Assembly (NCBI GenBank): GCA_963767835.1
Contig: CAVYFY010000015.1
Location: 186,001 to 250,000 of the forward strand
Length of the DNA stretch: 64,000 nucleotides
DNA from: SIAQ01 sp963767835
Lineage (GTDB): Bacteria; Planctomycetota; Planctomycetia; Gemmatales; Gemmataceae
Direction: 5' to 3'
Shown: positions 1 to 8,334 of the stretch, piece after piece
Layout: every line of letters begins with the position of its first letter
How positions within the stretch are numbered: the stretch's first letter is position 1
Notes under the pieces: generated by a model
The model's input: the letters and a program-made list of their open reading frames with translations, nothing else
What the model was told of the DNA's origin: nothing
The model's database searches: none
Made by a program: the position numbers and the translations under genes

Positions 1-120
1 TTCTGGAATACGCAGATTTACGATGAACTCGACGGGGTGCTTGAGTTGATTTTCCGCGAATGTGAGACGCGGAATGATTCGCGATTTCAGAGGGATAATC
101 AAGAGGAAACGGGGATTTAG
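1..120 (+). CDS. C-terminal end of a DUF559-type endonuclease-like protein (partial)
   Basis: The first frame is open from base 1 to a TAG at 118-120 and encodes 39 residues beginning FWNTQIYDELDGVLE. DUF559 (Vsr/restriction-endonuclease-like) proteins usually end with an FWN..V....GVLE segment, and this matches. Only the last part is in the window, so the catalytic residues cannot be seen. The call rests on this short motif. The final ten residues (after about position 25) are low in information and may be a variable tail. Confidence 0.5.
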   Translation, partial: FWNTQIYDELDGVLELIFRECETRNDSRFQRDNQEETGI

Positions 121-154
121 TAACGCAGGGATGCTGCTCTGGCGTGCGAGACGC

Positions 155-197
155 CCCCTCACCCCCGGCCCCTCTCCCCCGGTGGGGAGAGGGGAGA
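155..197. repeat. Palindromic repeat, CCCTCACCCCC/GGGGAGAGG type
   Basis: The element reads CCCTCACCCCCGGCCCCTCT followed by CCCCCGGTGGGGAGAGGGGA and folds into a hairpin (CCCTCTCCCC against GGGGAGAGGG). Related copies occur at 44331-44420 (two arms facing each other) and, in degenerate form, inside the coding region at 15548-15591. It lies between the end of the first gene and the stop of the minus-strand gene at 203. Confidence 0.75.
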
Positions 198-202
198 AAT
201 AC

Positions 203-1024
203 CTAACCCCGCAATCCCGCCGCCTGCATCAGCCGATCCGTCGCTGTGTACGCCTCGCGCACCCAATCCGCGATTTTCTCCGGCTGAGGCGAATATTCAA
301 GCTCGATCGAGACCGCCCCGTCAAGGCCGAGCGCCTTGATTTCGCGCAAATACGGCTCGAAATTCATGACGCCGCGTCCCGGCGGCAGATCGCCGTGCAC
401 TCTGCCGTCGCAATCGCTGATGTGCACGTGGATCGCCTTGCCCTTCAAGCGCCGCAACTCCCCCGGCTTGGCGCGGGCCAGCTCCAGGTGCGAGATGTCG
501 ATGTTCGCCCGCACGGCTGGATGGTTCACCTCGTCGATGAAGCGCACCATGCTGTCCACGCTGTTCAAGAGCGATAACTTGAACGGCTCCAGCTCCAAGG
601 CGATTTGCACGCCGAGCTTGCCCGCGTAATCGCCCAGCTCGCGCAGGTGCTTGACGGCGATCTGCCATTGCTCCTTGGGCGGGATCACTTGCTGTTCCCA
701 GATATATTCGCCGAGGACGAGCAAGAGGTTCTTCGCCTCGAATTCATAGACTAAGTCGAGATACGCCTGCGAGCGCGTCATATGAAAGCGCTGCACGCTC
801 GGATTGAAATCGACCAGCCCGACGGCAACGCAGGCAACGCTGACGATTGGCAAGTTGGCTCGGTCGCACTCGCGCTTGATGAGCTTGCGTTCCTTGATGT
901 CGATGTCGAGCGGGTCGGCGAAAATGTCGATGGTGTCAAAGCCGATTTCTTTGGTCATGCGGATGCCGTAAGCGGTGTCGCGGCCGGCCTGGGCCCAGGC
1001 GGAATTGATGAGGCCGAGCTTCAT
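203..1024 (-). CDS. Sugar phosphate isomerase/epimerase family (AP endonuclease 2-like TIM barrel)
   Basis: This 273-residue protein has the xylose-isomerase-like TIM-barrel layout. Candidate metal and substrate residues are visible at the ends of the strands: E144/E146 in LELEPF, D176 and H179 in NIDISHLEL, H199/H201 in IHVHISDCD, and E241/E243 in IELEYSP. The family isomerises or epimerises sugars or inositol derivatives; the actual substrate cannot be read from sequence. The start at 1024 begins MKLGLINSAW, which directly forms the first barrel strand. It is cytoplasmic with no signal peptide. No partner gene nearby indicates a pathway, and the next gene runs on the opposite strand. Confidence 0.85.
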   Translation of the reverse strand: MKLGLINSAWAQAGRDTAYGIRMTKEIGFDTIDIFADPLDIDIKERKLIKRECDRANLPIVSVACVAVGLVDFNPSVQRFHMTRSQAYLDLVYEFEAKNLLLVLGEYIWEQQVIPPKEQWQIAVKHLRELGDYAGKLGVQIALELEPFKLSLLNSVDSMVRFIDEVNHPAVRANIDISHLELARAKPGELRRLKGKAIHVHISDCDGRVHGDLPPGRGVMNFEPYLREIKALGLDGAVSIELEYSPQPEKIADWVREAYTATDRLMQAAGLRG

Positions 1025-1098
1025 GGGAGCGTCCTCGCGAAGTTCGTATTGTACCGAGGCTGCCAGCTGTTCTATGATTTGGCGTTGACGGCGGCTTT

Positions 1099-1123
1099 GT
1101 TTAGCCGGCGAGCTTGCTCGCCG
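1099..1123. repeat. Short palindrome preceded by GTTTAGC
   Basis: GTTTAGC is followed by an 8-bp stem CGGCGAGC / GCTCGCCG with a 2-base loop. The same GTTTAGC edge recurs on both ends of the long palindromes at 26272-26327 (one arm with G for A) and 56943-57028, and singly near 5249. It sits in the divergent spacer upstream of the DedA gene. Confidence 0.55.
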
Positions 1124-1152
1124 TGATCGACCTGGCGACGAAATGGCGAGGC

Positions 1153-1926
1153 ATGAAAGATTTCATCGAGATTTATGGATACTATGGAGCCGCGCTCGGC
1201 ATCCTCGCCACCGGGCTCGGCTTTCCCGTGCCTGAGGAAGTGCCGGTGCTCGTTGCCGGCGCCATGGCCAACCACCTCAAGATTTACATCATGCTGCCGA
1301 TCTGCATCGTCAGCGTCATTGTCGGCGACACGTTGCTCTACACGATCGGCCGAGTGTGGGGCTCGCGGCTGGTGCAGATTCCGCTGATTCGCCGGCGTCT
1401 CTTAACGCCGGAGCGATTCGCGGGCATCTCGGCGAACTTTCAGAAGTATGGAACGAAAATACTGCTGTTCGCGCGGGTGACGCCGGGCATCCGCACCTGG
1501 ATTTTCTTGACGGCGGGCATCACGAAGCTGCCGCTGGCGCAATTTGTCGTCGCCGATTCCATTTACGCGGTTCCCGGTGTGACGATCCTGTTTTTTCTCG
1601 GTTATTATTTCACCGACAGCATCATCGACCTGGCGGGCGAAGAGCCGGTTTATGTCAGACCGATCATCGTGCTCATCGTGCTGGCCGGGATCGGACTTTA
1701 CATCGCATACCGGATGTATCGCAAGCCGATGGTGACGGGGAATCCGACGGAGATGCCGCCGATCGTCGGGCCGGTGACGGAGACGCTGGAGGGGGTGGCG
1801 GAGAGCATGGCCGAGAAGGTGCTTAGCCGTTCGCATGCGGGGGCGACTCCGAAGCCGCCGGCGGCGGAGAACAACGGCGAAGTACGGCCGACCGCCGCGG
1901 AAGAGAAGAAGCCGGCAAATCCGTGA
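1153..1926 (+). CDS. DedA family membrane protein
   Basis: This is a 257-residue DedA/SNARE-associated family protein, thought to act in membrane lipid homeostasis or transport (undecaprenyl-phosphate or phospholipid translocation has been shown for family members). The family signature is visible as GFPVPEEVP near residue 25, then the re-entrant region FARVTPGIRTWIF near 105. Membrane segments follow near 120-150 and 170-195. The last ~55 residues are a Pro/Ala/Glu-rich cytoplasmic tail, which is longer than usual. The ATG at 1153 is preferred to the upstream TTG at 1114 because it precedes the first amphipathic segment and follows a GCGAGG ribosome site. It ends 12 bases before ubiX, so the two are probably co-transcribed. 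Confidence 0.88.
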   Translation: MKDFIEIYGYYGAALGILATGLGFPVPEEVPVLVAGAMANHLKIYIMLPICIVSVIVGDTLLYTIGRVWGSRLVQIPLIRRRLLTPERFAGISANFQKYGTKILLFARVTPGIRTWIFLTAGITKLPLAQFVVADSIYAVPGVTILFFLGYYFTDSIIDLAGEEPVYVRPIIVLIVLAGIGLYIAYRMYRKPMVTGNPTEMPPIVGPVTETLEGVAESMAEKVLSRSHAGATPKPPAAENNGEVRPTAAEEKKPANP

Positions 1927-1938
1927 GGCACGCAACCG

Positions 1939-2550
1939 ATGGCCGCCGATGATCTTGTTCTGGCGATGACCGGCGCCAGCGGGGCGCCGTATGGCGTTCG
2001 CTTGCTAGAAGTGCTGCTTCGCGCCGGCCGCACGGTACACTTGGTACTGAGTCCAGCGGCCGTGCAGGTGATCTTCCAGGAGATGGAGCGGCGCATTGAC
2101 ATCGAGCAATTCCACCTACCCGATCTCCTGGGCCGGGCGGTCCTGCCAGGCGAAACGGGGACGGTGCACTATCACGATTACCGCAAGTTCATGGCCGGCA
2201 TCGCTTCGGGCAGCTTTCTCACCGCCGGCATGGTGATCTGCCCGTGCAGCTCCGGCACCGCCGCTGCCATCGCGCACGGCCTGTCGCAAAATCTCATTCA
2301 TCGGGCCGCGGATGTGCATCTGAAGGAAAAACGCAAGCTGGTGCTGGTGCCGCGCAAGGCGCCGCTTTCCGTGGTGCAATTGCGCAACCTGACGATCTGC
2401 GCCGAGGCCGGCGCCGTGGTGTTGCCCGCCGCACCGGGATTCTACACGAAGCCGCAGAGCCTCGGCGATGCAATCGACTTCATCGTGGGCCGTATCTGCG
2501 ATCAGCTTGGCGTGGAGCATCAGTTGTTCCGGCGCTGGGGCGAGCAATAG
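1939..2550 (+). CDS. ubiX: UbiX/Pad1 family flavin prenyltransferase
   Basis: The product is a 203-residue flavin prenyltransferase, which joins dimethylallyl phosphate to FMN to make the prenylated FMN cofactor of UbiD decarboxylases. The FMN-binding MTGASGAPYGVRLLE motif is at the N-terminus (residues 10-24). The conserved CPCSSGTAAAIAHG segment (about residue 97) and the VLVPRKAPLS segment (about 134) match UbiX. Length is typical. No UbiD partner is in the window. The neighbouring DedA gene ends 12 bases upstream, and the gene is followed directly by a long palindrome (2554-2634). Confidence 0.93.
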   Translation: MAADDLVLAMTGASGAPYGVRLLEVLLRAGRTVHLVLSPAAVQVIFQEMERRIDIEQFHLPDLLGRAVLPGETGTVHYHDYRKFMAGIASGSFLTAGMVICPCSSGTAAAIAHGLSQNLIHRAADVHLKEKRKLVLVPRKAPLSVVQLRNLTICAEAGAVVLPAAPGFYTKPQSLGDAIDFIVGRICDQLGVEHQLFRRWGEQ

Positions 2551-2553
2551 TCA

Positions 2554-2634
2554 TCGCCGCGACAAAACGCAAAATTCGCAAAGGGCATGCCGGCGTCCTA
2601 TCCCCTTTTGCGAATTTTGCGTTTTTCGCGGCGA
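2554..2634. repeat. Long imperfect palindrome between ubiX and the PNP gene
   Basis: Left arm 2554-2585 and right arm 2602-2634 are complementary over about 30 positions, with one or two single-base length differences. The core AAAACGCAAAATTCGCAAA is matched by TTTGCGAATTTTGCGTTTT. The transcript would form a stable hairpin ending in a run of T, so it could attenuate read-through. Its size and shape match the other palindromes in this window. Confidence 0.75.
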
Positions 2635-2651
2635 ATCGTGGCGTTTCTTCC

Positions 2652-3434
2652 ATGAACCATCGCATCACCACGTTTTCGGAGATGCAAGCAATAGCGCATG
2701 CACGCCGACCGCTCATCGCCTTGATTCTCGGCTCTGGCCTGGGTGACGTTGCGGACCGTCTCGTCGATGTGGCGGTGTTGCCGTTCGGCGCCGTTCCCGG
2801 AATGAATGCGACCAGCGTCGTCGGCCATCGCGGGGTTTTGCTGCTGGGAACCTGGGCGAGTGTGTCGGTGCTGGTTTTCGCGGGCCGGCTGCACGGCTAC
2901 GAGGGCCATCCGTGGCGGTCCGTCGTGCAGCCAATCCACATCACGCACGAACTCGGCGCGTCAATCTTGCTGGCGACCAACGCAGCCGGCGGCATCCGCG
3001 ATGATTCGCAACCAGGCGACCTGATGGCGATCCGCGCCCACCTCGATTGCACGCGCGAACACTGGTGGCGCGATCTCGAATTGCCGCGTGCCAATCTCTA
3101 TTCGCCGCGACTGCTCGAATTGCTGCAACTGCCGACCGGCGTCTACGCGCAACTGCCCGGTCCCAGCTACGAAACGCCGGCCGAGATTCGCGCGTTGCGT
3201 GCCTGCGGCGTCGATGCCGTCGGCATGTCCACGGCCCGCGAAATCGATGCCGCCCGCCAGTTCGGCATGGAATGCGCCGCGATCTCGTGCATCACCAATA
3301 AGGCGGCGGGATTATCAACCGAGCCGATCTCGCATGAGGAAGTGCTGGAGGTCACACGCCGGGTTAGGGGAAAAATGCTAGGCTTGTTGGAATCGTTCGT
3401 TAGCCGAGTGGCAAACCGGTTCACAGGAGCATGA
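2652..3434 (+). CDS. Purine-nucleoside phosphorylase
   Basis: This 260-residue protein cleaves purine (deoxy)nucleosides with phosphate to free base plus ribose-1-phosphate, in purine salvage. Visible family motifs are ILGSGLG near residue 26 (phosphate loop), GRLHGYEGH, the ATNAAGG segment, LPGPSYETPAEIR and VGMSTAREIDAAR (base and ribose contacts). ITNKAAG near the end carries the conserved Asn of PNP class I enzymes. The ATG at 2652 follows the palindrome. Longer in-frame extension upstream runs through that palindrome and ubiX in another frame and is not coding. Class I (trimeric) PNP is the best fit; MTA phosphorylase is less likely. Confidence 0.9.
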   Translation: MNHRITTFSEMQAIAHARRPLIALILGSGLGDVADRLVDVAVLPFGAVPGMNATSVVGHRGVLLLGTWASVSVLVFAGRLHGYEGHPWRSVVQPIHITHELGASILLATNAAGGIRDDSQPGDLMAIRAHLDCTREHWWRDLELPRANLYSPRLLELLQLPTGVYAQLPGPSYETPAEIRALRACGVDAVGMSTAREIDAARQFGMECAAISCITNKAAGLSTEPISHEEVLEVTRRVRGKMLGLLESFVSRVANRFTGA

Positions 3435-3490
3435 CATGAACCCGAAAAACCGCTGCGAGACTGGCTCAAGGTTCATCTGGAGGACAATTC

Positions 3491-3649
3491 ATGTTCACTG
3501 AGCAGGCCGAAGTTTGCCGCACCAAGGCGTGGGGCAGTGTAAGGGAAATAATCCGTTCGTGCCGGTGGTGCTTGCCTCGGTTGTTCCGTCTGGGAAAGTT
3601 TCGCCAAATCAAGGATTTTTCTCTGGCGTTCGCGGTGCTCGAAGGATAG
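3491..3649 (+). CDS. Possible small protein, 52 residues, unknown
   Basis: In the 253-base spacer after the PNP gene, an ATG at 3491 follows TGGAGG with a spacing of eight and opens a 52-residue frame ending TAG at 3647-3649. The product starts MFTEQAEVCRTKAW and is basic, with three cysteines. It resembles nothing I recognise. The evidence is the ribosome site and the fit of the frame to the spacer. It could equally be chance. Confidence 0.25.
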   Translation: MFTEQAEVCRTKAWGSVREIIRSCRWCLPRLFRLGKFRQIKDFSLAFAVLEG

Positions 3650-3687
3650 CATGAAGGGGTGGGGAAGAAACGAGAGGAGTCTTGCCA

Positions 3688-4842
3688 ATGTCTCGCATCA
3701 TACTGGCATGTGCCGCACTTCTTGGTCTTGCGCTGACGGTTTCTCAGGCCCAGGATTTGGCCGAGATTCGGGCCAGGCAAAAAGTCGCTGCCGAGAAGCT
3801 CACCGGCCAGGTGGACAAAGCCATTCAGGATTCGCGCAAGATGCCGGCCGACGACGCCAAGTTCCTGCTTCGGCAGGTTTTGCGCGAGGTCAAGGATTCG
3901 CGCGACCTCCCCGATGCGGATCGCACGGCCATGGCGCGCCGGCTTCAGGTTCGTCTCGACCAAGTAAACGGCGATGAACGAGGCGACACCGTCAGGCAGA
4001 ACCAAAAACCGCTGAGCGATCCGCCCGGGGGCAAGAAATTCCAAATTCCCGAGCAACCAGGCCGTGGCGGCGGCGGATCTTCCAGCGTCGCCAAGGATTT
4101 CATCAACAGCACCAAAAGCGTCAGTAATGCATCGGCAGATAACATCCGCAAACAACAAGAGGGAAGGCTCGCCGTCAACAGGGAAATCGAGCGCGTGCTG
4201 CCGATGGACAAGGACATCAATTTCCCGTCCAACTGGAAGGAAATCTCCGAACGCCGCAAGTCGATGGTCAGCCAGAGGCTGACGGAGAAGGAAGTCAAGC
4301 TGCTCAAGACGCTCAACTCGACGCTGTCGGTCAAATATGACAAGGACAGCTTCAAGGCCGTCATCAACCACCTGCAAGACCGCACCGGCCTCGACATCAT
4401 CATCGACGAAGGCTCCATGCGCGACGCCAATGTCGATTACGATGACACAGTGACCTTCAAGGTCGAAAAGGCGAGCGTTCGCACCGTCCTCAAGAAAATC
4501 CTCGGCGACAAGGGCTTGACCTACATCATCAAGGAAGGCGCCATCCAGGTGATGACGCCCAAGAAGGCCTCCGAATACACCGTTGTCCGCAGCTATCCGA
4601 TCGGCGATCTGATCACGCCGGTGACGGCCAACGCCATGTTCCCGCCCTATATGAAGCAGCTCCAGAAACAGCAAAGCGCCCAGCAGATCATCAACCTGAT
4701 TATGTCCATGACCGGCCAGGATTACTGGCAGCCGAACGGCCCTGGCAACATCGCTTATTTCCCGGCGACCGATTCGCTGTTGATCCGGGCTAGTTCCGAG
4801 ATGCACTATCAGCTGGCCTCGCCCGGCCTCTTCGGCCGCTGA
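3688..4842 (+). CDS. Secreted protein with secretin N-terminal (STN)-like domain
   Basis: This 384-residue exported protein has a signal peptide (MSRIILACAALLGLALTVSQAQ; cleavage probably after SQA). A charged helical region follows to about residue 110, then a Pro/Gly linker. At about residues 210-305 there is a domain of the short STN/secretin type (KYDKDSFKAVINHLQDRTGL, VTFKVEKASVRTVLKKIL, YPIGDLI). The same domain order, ending in YPVGDLV, occurs in the giant protein at 51837-56750, so the two are likely relatives. The ATG at 3688 follows GAGAGGAG at a proper distance; the TTG at 3682 is too close. A strong terminator follows at 4868. Function is unknown; a periplasmic or envelope role is inferred. 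Confidence 0.75.
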   Translation: MSRIILACAALLGLALTVSQAQDLAEIRARQKVAAEKLTGQVDKAIQDSRKMPADDAKFLLRQVLREVKDSRDLPDADRTAMARRLQVRLDQVNGDERGDTVRQNQKPLSDPPGGKKFQIPEQPGRGGGGSSSVAKDFINSTKSVSNASADNIRKQQEGRLAVNREIERVLPMDKDINFPSNWKEISERRKSMVSQRLTEKEVKLLKTLNSTLSVKYDKDSFKAVINHLQDRTGLDIIIDEGSMRDANVDYDDTVTFKVEKASVRTVLKKILGDKGLTYIIKEGAIQVMTPKKASEYTVVRSYPIGDLITPVTANAMFPPYMKQLQKQQSAQQIINLIMSMTGQDYWQPNGPGNIAYFPATDSLLIRASSEMHYQLASPGLFGR

Positions 4843-4867
4843 CCGCTCCGTTTGAAATCGATAAACC

Positions 4868-4896
4868 AACCTCGGCTTCACCGCCGAGGTTTTTTT
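4868..4896 (+). terminator. Rho-independent terminator
   Basis: A perfect 9-bp stem AACCTCGGC / GCCGAGGTT (4868-4876 and 4883-4891) with a 6-base loop runs straight into seven T. It ends the transcript of the STN-like gene, and the next gene's ribosome site lies immediately after it. Confidence 0.92.
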
Positions 4897-4909
4897 GTGG
4901 AGCGTTCCC

Positions 4910-5239
4910 ATGAGCCAGTATTTTCCCACCGGCGCCGACCTTTCCCGGCACACGATCTTCCCCGGCGTCACCATACAAACTTGCTCCGTTGAGAAGATGA
5001 TGCTCTCCTATGTGGACCTGGAGCCGCACTCGGTGGTCACGGAACACAGCCATCCGCACGAGCAGGTCGGCATCCTGCTGGAAGGCAAAGCGCTCTTCAC
5101 CATCGGCGGTGAGGAAAAGCTCGTGACCAAGGGGGACATGTGGCGCATTCCCGGCGACGTCAAGCACAAGGTGGTCGTGCTGGACGAACATACGAAAGCG
5201 CTCGACATCTTCACGCCAATCCGCGAAGATTACCGTTAG
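4910..5239 (+). CDS. Cupin domain protein
   Basis: This 109-residue single-domain cupin beta-barrel has motif 1 visible as EHSHPHEQVGILLEG (about residues 45-60: His, His, Glu metal ligands). Motif 2 follows at about 80-97 (PGDVKHKVVVL, with His). Small cupins bind a metal and act as isomerases, dioxygenases or sensors; the specific role is not evident. The ATG at 4910 has GTGGAG seven bases upstream. It is followed after 46 bases by an SDR gene and then a dihydroorotase-like gene, all on the same strand, so the three may form an operon. Confidence 0.82.
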   Translation: MSQYFPTGADLSRHTIFPGVTIQTCSVEKMMLSYVDLEPHSVVTEHSHPHEQVGILLEGKALFTIGGEEKLVTKGDMWRIPGDVKHKVVVLDEHTKALDIFTPIREDYR

Positions 5240-5285
5240 CCGCTCTCCGTTTAGCGCTCGCAGTGAACCGCCAGGGACATTTCGC

Positions 5286-6083
5286 ATGGACCTCAATCTC
5301 AAAGGCCAGACTGCCGTCATCGTCGGCGCCGCCCGCGGCATCGGCCTGGCGATCGCCCGCGCATTCGCCGCGGAAGGCGCCGGCCTGGCGCTCATCGACC
5401 GCGATCATGCCGTCATCGATCTTTCCCATCAATTCTTGGCCGAATTCGGCACGCCCACACCGGCGATGCACGGCGATGTCACCGATTTCAGTCGGATGCA
5501 GACGTTCGCCTCGAAACTTGAAAAAACCAATCATCTCATCTACGCCGTCGGCATCGGCTCCGGCAAGTTCGGCTTCCCGTATTGGAACCTCCAGCCGAGC
5601 GATTGGCCGCGCGTTTATGAGATAAACGTGCAGGGGGCGGTCAATGTCGTGCACGCCTTCACGCCGCAATTTCTCGAAGCGAAAGCCGGCTCGATCCTAT
5701 TGATCGCATCGGTCGCCGGGCAAATCGGCTCGCAAACCGATCCGCCGTACAGCGCGTCGAAGGCGGCCCTCATCAATTTCATGCAATGTGCCGCCAAGGA
5801 TTTGGCTCCTTACCATGTTCGCGTCAACGCTCTTTGCCCCGGCATGGTCAAGACGGAGTTGAACAAGTCGATCTGGGCCGCGTGGAACAAGATTCAGCCG
5901 GCGGACAAGCAGAAATCCTACGACGCCTGGTCCGACGAGAAGATCCGCAAGGTCGTGCCGCTCGGCCAATGGCAGACTCCGGAAGAGATGGCGGCGATGG
6001 CGGTGTACCTGGCGTCGGAGTATGGCCGCAACATCACGGGGCAATGCGTCAACGTCGATGGCGGATTTGTGATGCACTGGTAG
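5286..6083 (+). CDS. SDR family oxidoreductase
   Basis: The product is a 265-residue short-chain dehydrogenase/reductase. The Rossmann motif GAARGIG is at residues 14-20. The NAG position is changed to YAVG (about 86-89). The catalytic residues are S142 (IASVAG), Y155 and K159 (YSASK). NVDGG near the C-terminus is typical of classical SDRs. The substrate cannot be told. It is 20 bases upstream of the dihydroorotase-like gene and about 46 bases after the cupin gene, which suggests co-transcription. A lone GTTTAGCGCTCGC sequence, similar to the palindrome edges elsewhere, lies just upstream near 5249. Confidence 0.88.
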   Translation: MDLNLKGQTAVIVGAARGIGLAIARAFAAEGAGLALIDRDHAVIDLSHQFLAEFGTPTPAMHGDVTDFSRMQTFASKLEKTNHLIYAVGIGSGKFGFPYWNLQPSDWPRVYEINVQGAVNVVHAFTPQFLEAKAGSILLIASVAGQIGSQTDPPYSASKAALINFMQCAAKDLAPYHVRVNALCPGMVKTELNKSIWAAWNKIQPADKQKSYDAWSDEKIRKVVPLGQWQTPEEMAAMAVYLASEYGRNITGQCVNVDGGFVMHW

Positions 6084-6103
6084 ACGTAAACGCGGAGGCC
6101 GAC

Positions 6104-7327
6104 ATGCCGATCATCGAAGGCCGCCTTGCCGACATCGACGGCGTGCGCCACGGCCAAATCGCCATCGAGAACGGCGTCATCGCGGCCGTCGGCGCCAATC
6201 TCGGCAAGCCGACGCACGTCTTCGGCGAGCATTGCCTGATCTTCGCCGGCATGGGCGACATTCACATCCATGCCCGCGAGGATGTCACGCAAAAGGAAAC
6301 GCACAAGGAGACGTTCGCCTGCGCCTCGGCCGCAGCATTGCACGGCGGCGTCTTGCACGTCGCCGACATGCCGAACAATCCCGCTGCCCCGATCGACGAC
6401 GCCAGCTATGCCGCCAAGGAAGCGCTGCTCGCCAAGCAAAACTTGCCGGTCGTCTTTACGCTCTACGCCGGCATCGGGCCAGGGACAAAGCCGCTGGTAC
6501 GTAATGTTCCCTACAAGGCGTACATGGGCCCGAGCGTCGGCGATCTCTTTTTCTCCTCGCTGGAGGAACTCGACCGGACGCTGGCCAATTACGTCGGCCG
6601 GGCCGTCAGCTTCCATTGCGAAGACCCGCTTCTGCTCGAAAAGCACAAGAGCGCGGCGACGCATGAGCAACGCCGACCGGCCGAGTGCGAACTGAGCGCA
6701 ACGCGCTTCGCCTTGGCGATGATCGAGAAATATCGTCTGGTCGGCAAGCTGTGCCATTACTCGGTCGGCGAGGGCTTGCCGCTGATCCGCGCCGCCAAGG
6801 CGAAGGGCTTGGGCGTGACCGCCGAGGTGACGCCGCACCATGTCTTTTTCGATACCGCGCAGATTACGCCGACGAATCGGCCGTGGATGCAGATGAATCC
6901 GCCGCTGCGCTCCCCCGCCGATCGCACAGCCATGCTCGAAGCCTTGCGCGACGGCACCGCCGATTACCTGGCGACCGATCACGCCCCGCACACGCTCGCC
7001 GAGAAGGAGCGCGGCGTTTCGGGGCAGCCGCACCTGGACACGTACGGCCCATTCGTCACCTGGCTACTGGTCGAGCAAGGTTTCACGCCTGAGCGCGTTG
7101 CGGCAATTTGCTCGGCCAATCCGGGGGCGTTCGTCAATCCGTATCGCAAAGAACAATGGGGCCGCTTGCAGCCGGGCTACGTCGGTTCGCTGACGGTGCT
7201 CGATCTGTACAGGCCGACGGCGATCCGGCGTGAAGATTTGCGGACGAAATGCGGCTGGAGCCCATTCGAGGGGGTGACCTTCCCGGGCAGCGTGGCGGCG
7301 GTGTTCGTGCGCGGCGTCGCCGTTTAA
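6104..7327 (+). CDS. Dihydroorotase family amidohydrolase
   Basis: This 407-residue cyclic amidohydrolase belongs to the dihydroorotase/hydantoinase group. Metal ligands are visible: H54 and H56 in GDIHIHARED, the HCED segment near 170, TPHH near 245, and D in LATDHAPHT near 290. The family closes or opens N-carbamoyl rings, and dihydroorotase in pyrimidine synthesis is the likely activity. Some relatives are inactive partners of aspartate carbamoyltransferase, but the full metal set here argues for activity. The ATG at 6104 follows GGAGG. Its stop overlaps the stop of the minus-strand tsaD by four bases (convergent). Confidence 0.85.
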   Translation: MPIIEGRLADIDGVRHGQIAIENGVIAAVGANLGKPTHVFGEHCLIFAGMGDIHIHAREDVTQKETHKETFACASAAALHGGVLHVADMPNNPAAPIDDASYAAKEALLAKQNLPVVFTLYAGIGPGTKPLVRNVPYKAYMGPSVGDLFFSSLEELDRTLANYVGRAVSFHCEDPLLLEKHKSAATHEQRRPAECELSATRFALAMIEKYRLVGKLCHYSVGEGLPLIRAAKAKGLGVTAEVTPHHVFFDTAQITPTNRPWMQMNPPLRSPADRTAMLEALRDGTADYLATDHAPHTLAEKERGVSGQPHLDTYGPFVTWLLVEQGFTPERVAAICSANPGAFVNPYRKEQWGRLQPGYVGSLTVLDLYRPTAIRREDLRTKCGWSPFEGVTFPGSVAAVFVRGVAV

Positions 7328-8328
7328 TTCGGCACAGCATCCAAATCGAGCGGTGCCCACATCTGCTGGCGCCATTTCTCAACCGCGACCGCCGCCATCG
7401 CAGCGTTGTCCGTGCATAGATTCAGCGGCGGAATGAAAAGCTCGATTCGCTCGCGCTGGACCATCGCTTCGAGAGCCGACCGCAACGGACGATTGGCGCA
7501 GACGCCGCCGCCGACCGCGAGCCGGGGCAACCGTGTCCTTCGCAATGCCTGCTGGCACTTGACGACGAGCACGTCGATAACCGCTTGCTGGAAACTCGCT
7601 GCGAGATTGGCGCGGACGGGGCCGGGACCCGGAATCGGGCCGCGCGTGGTGCTGGGGCCGAAGAGGGCGTAGCGAACCGCCGTCTTCAGGCCGCTGAAGC
7701 TGAATTCGAGGCGATCGGCATTCAGAAACGAACGCGGGAATTGGTACGCCGTTGCATCGCCCAGTGCCGCTTCGCGCTCGACCGCGGGGCCGCCGGGAAA
7801 GCCCAGGCCGAGCAGGGCCGCCACCTTGTCGAACGCTTCGCCGGCCGCGTCGTCGATGGTGCCGCCGAGCAATTCGAAATCGAGCGGAGTTTTGCAATGA
7901 AACAAGCTCGTGTGCCCGCCGCTGACGACCAGGCCAACGCACGGGAAAATGTCTCGCCCCGCCGCCAGCCGGGCCGCAAAGATATGGGCCTCGATATGGT
8001 TCGCGTTGATGAGCGGCACATCGAGCGCTAACGCCAGCATCTTCGCCGCACTGACGCCGACCAGAAGCGCGCCGACGAGCCCCGGCGAATTCATGACGAC
8101 GATGCAACTAATGTCGGAAAGCTTGAGTTGCGCTTGCCGCAAGGCTTCTTCCATCGTCGGCAAGAGCCGTTGCAGATGCGCCCGCGCCGCGACCTCCGGG
8201 ACGACGCCGCCGAAGCGCGCGTGCAAATCGATTTGCGACGCGACGACATTCGCGAGGATGGCCAGCTCGTCGGTGAAGATCGCGACCGACGTTTCATCGC
8301 AGGATGTTTCGATCGCCAGGAAGTTCAT
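7324..8328 (-). CDS. tsaD: tRNA N6-adenosine threonylcarbamoyltransferase TsaD
   Basis: This 334-residue TsaD/Kae1 protein transfers threonylcarbamoyl from TC-AMP to A37 of ANN-decoding tRNAs, with TsaB and TsaE as partners. The start MNFLAIETSCDETSVAIF is diagnostic. Metal ligands H111 and H115 are in NHIEAHI, and SGGHTSLF and the GGGVCANRPLR loop (ATP) are present. It follows der on the same strand with a 6-base gap once the der frame is repaired. No tsaB or tsaE is in the window. Confidence 0.96.
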   Translation of the reverse strand: MNFLAIETSCDETSVAIFTDELAILANVVASQIDLHARFGGVVPEVAARAHLQRLLPTMEEALRQAQLKLSDISCIVVMNSPGLVGALLVGVSAAKMLALALDVPLINANHIEAHIFAARLAAGRDIFPCVGLVVSGGHTSLFHCKTPLDFELLGGTIDDAAGEAFDKVAALLGLGFPGGPAVEREAALGDATAYQFPRSFLNADRLEFSFSGLKTAVRYALFGPSTTRGPIPGPGPVRANLAASFQQAVIDVLVVKCQQALRRTRLPRLAVGGGVCANRPLRSALEAMVQRERIELFIPPLNLCTDNAAMAAVAVEKWRQQMWAPLDLDAVPN

Positions 8329-8334
8329 GGTCGC

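Noticed and set aside
3466..4974. Minus-strand frame of about 500 codons over the STN-like gene
   Set aside because: It crosses a strong plus-strand terminator and has no recognisable domain; it is antisense noise.
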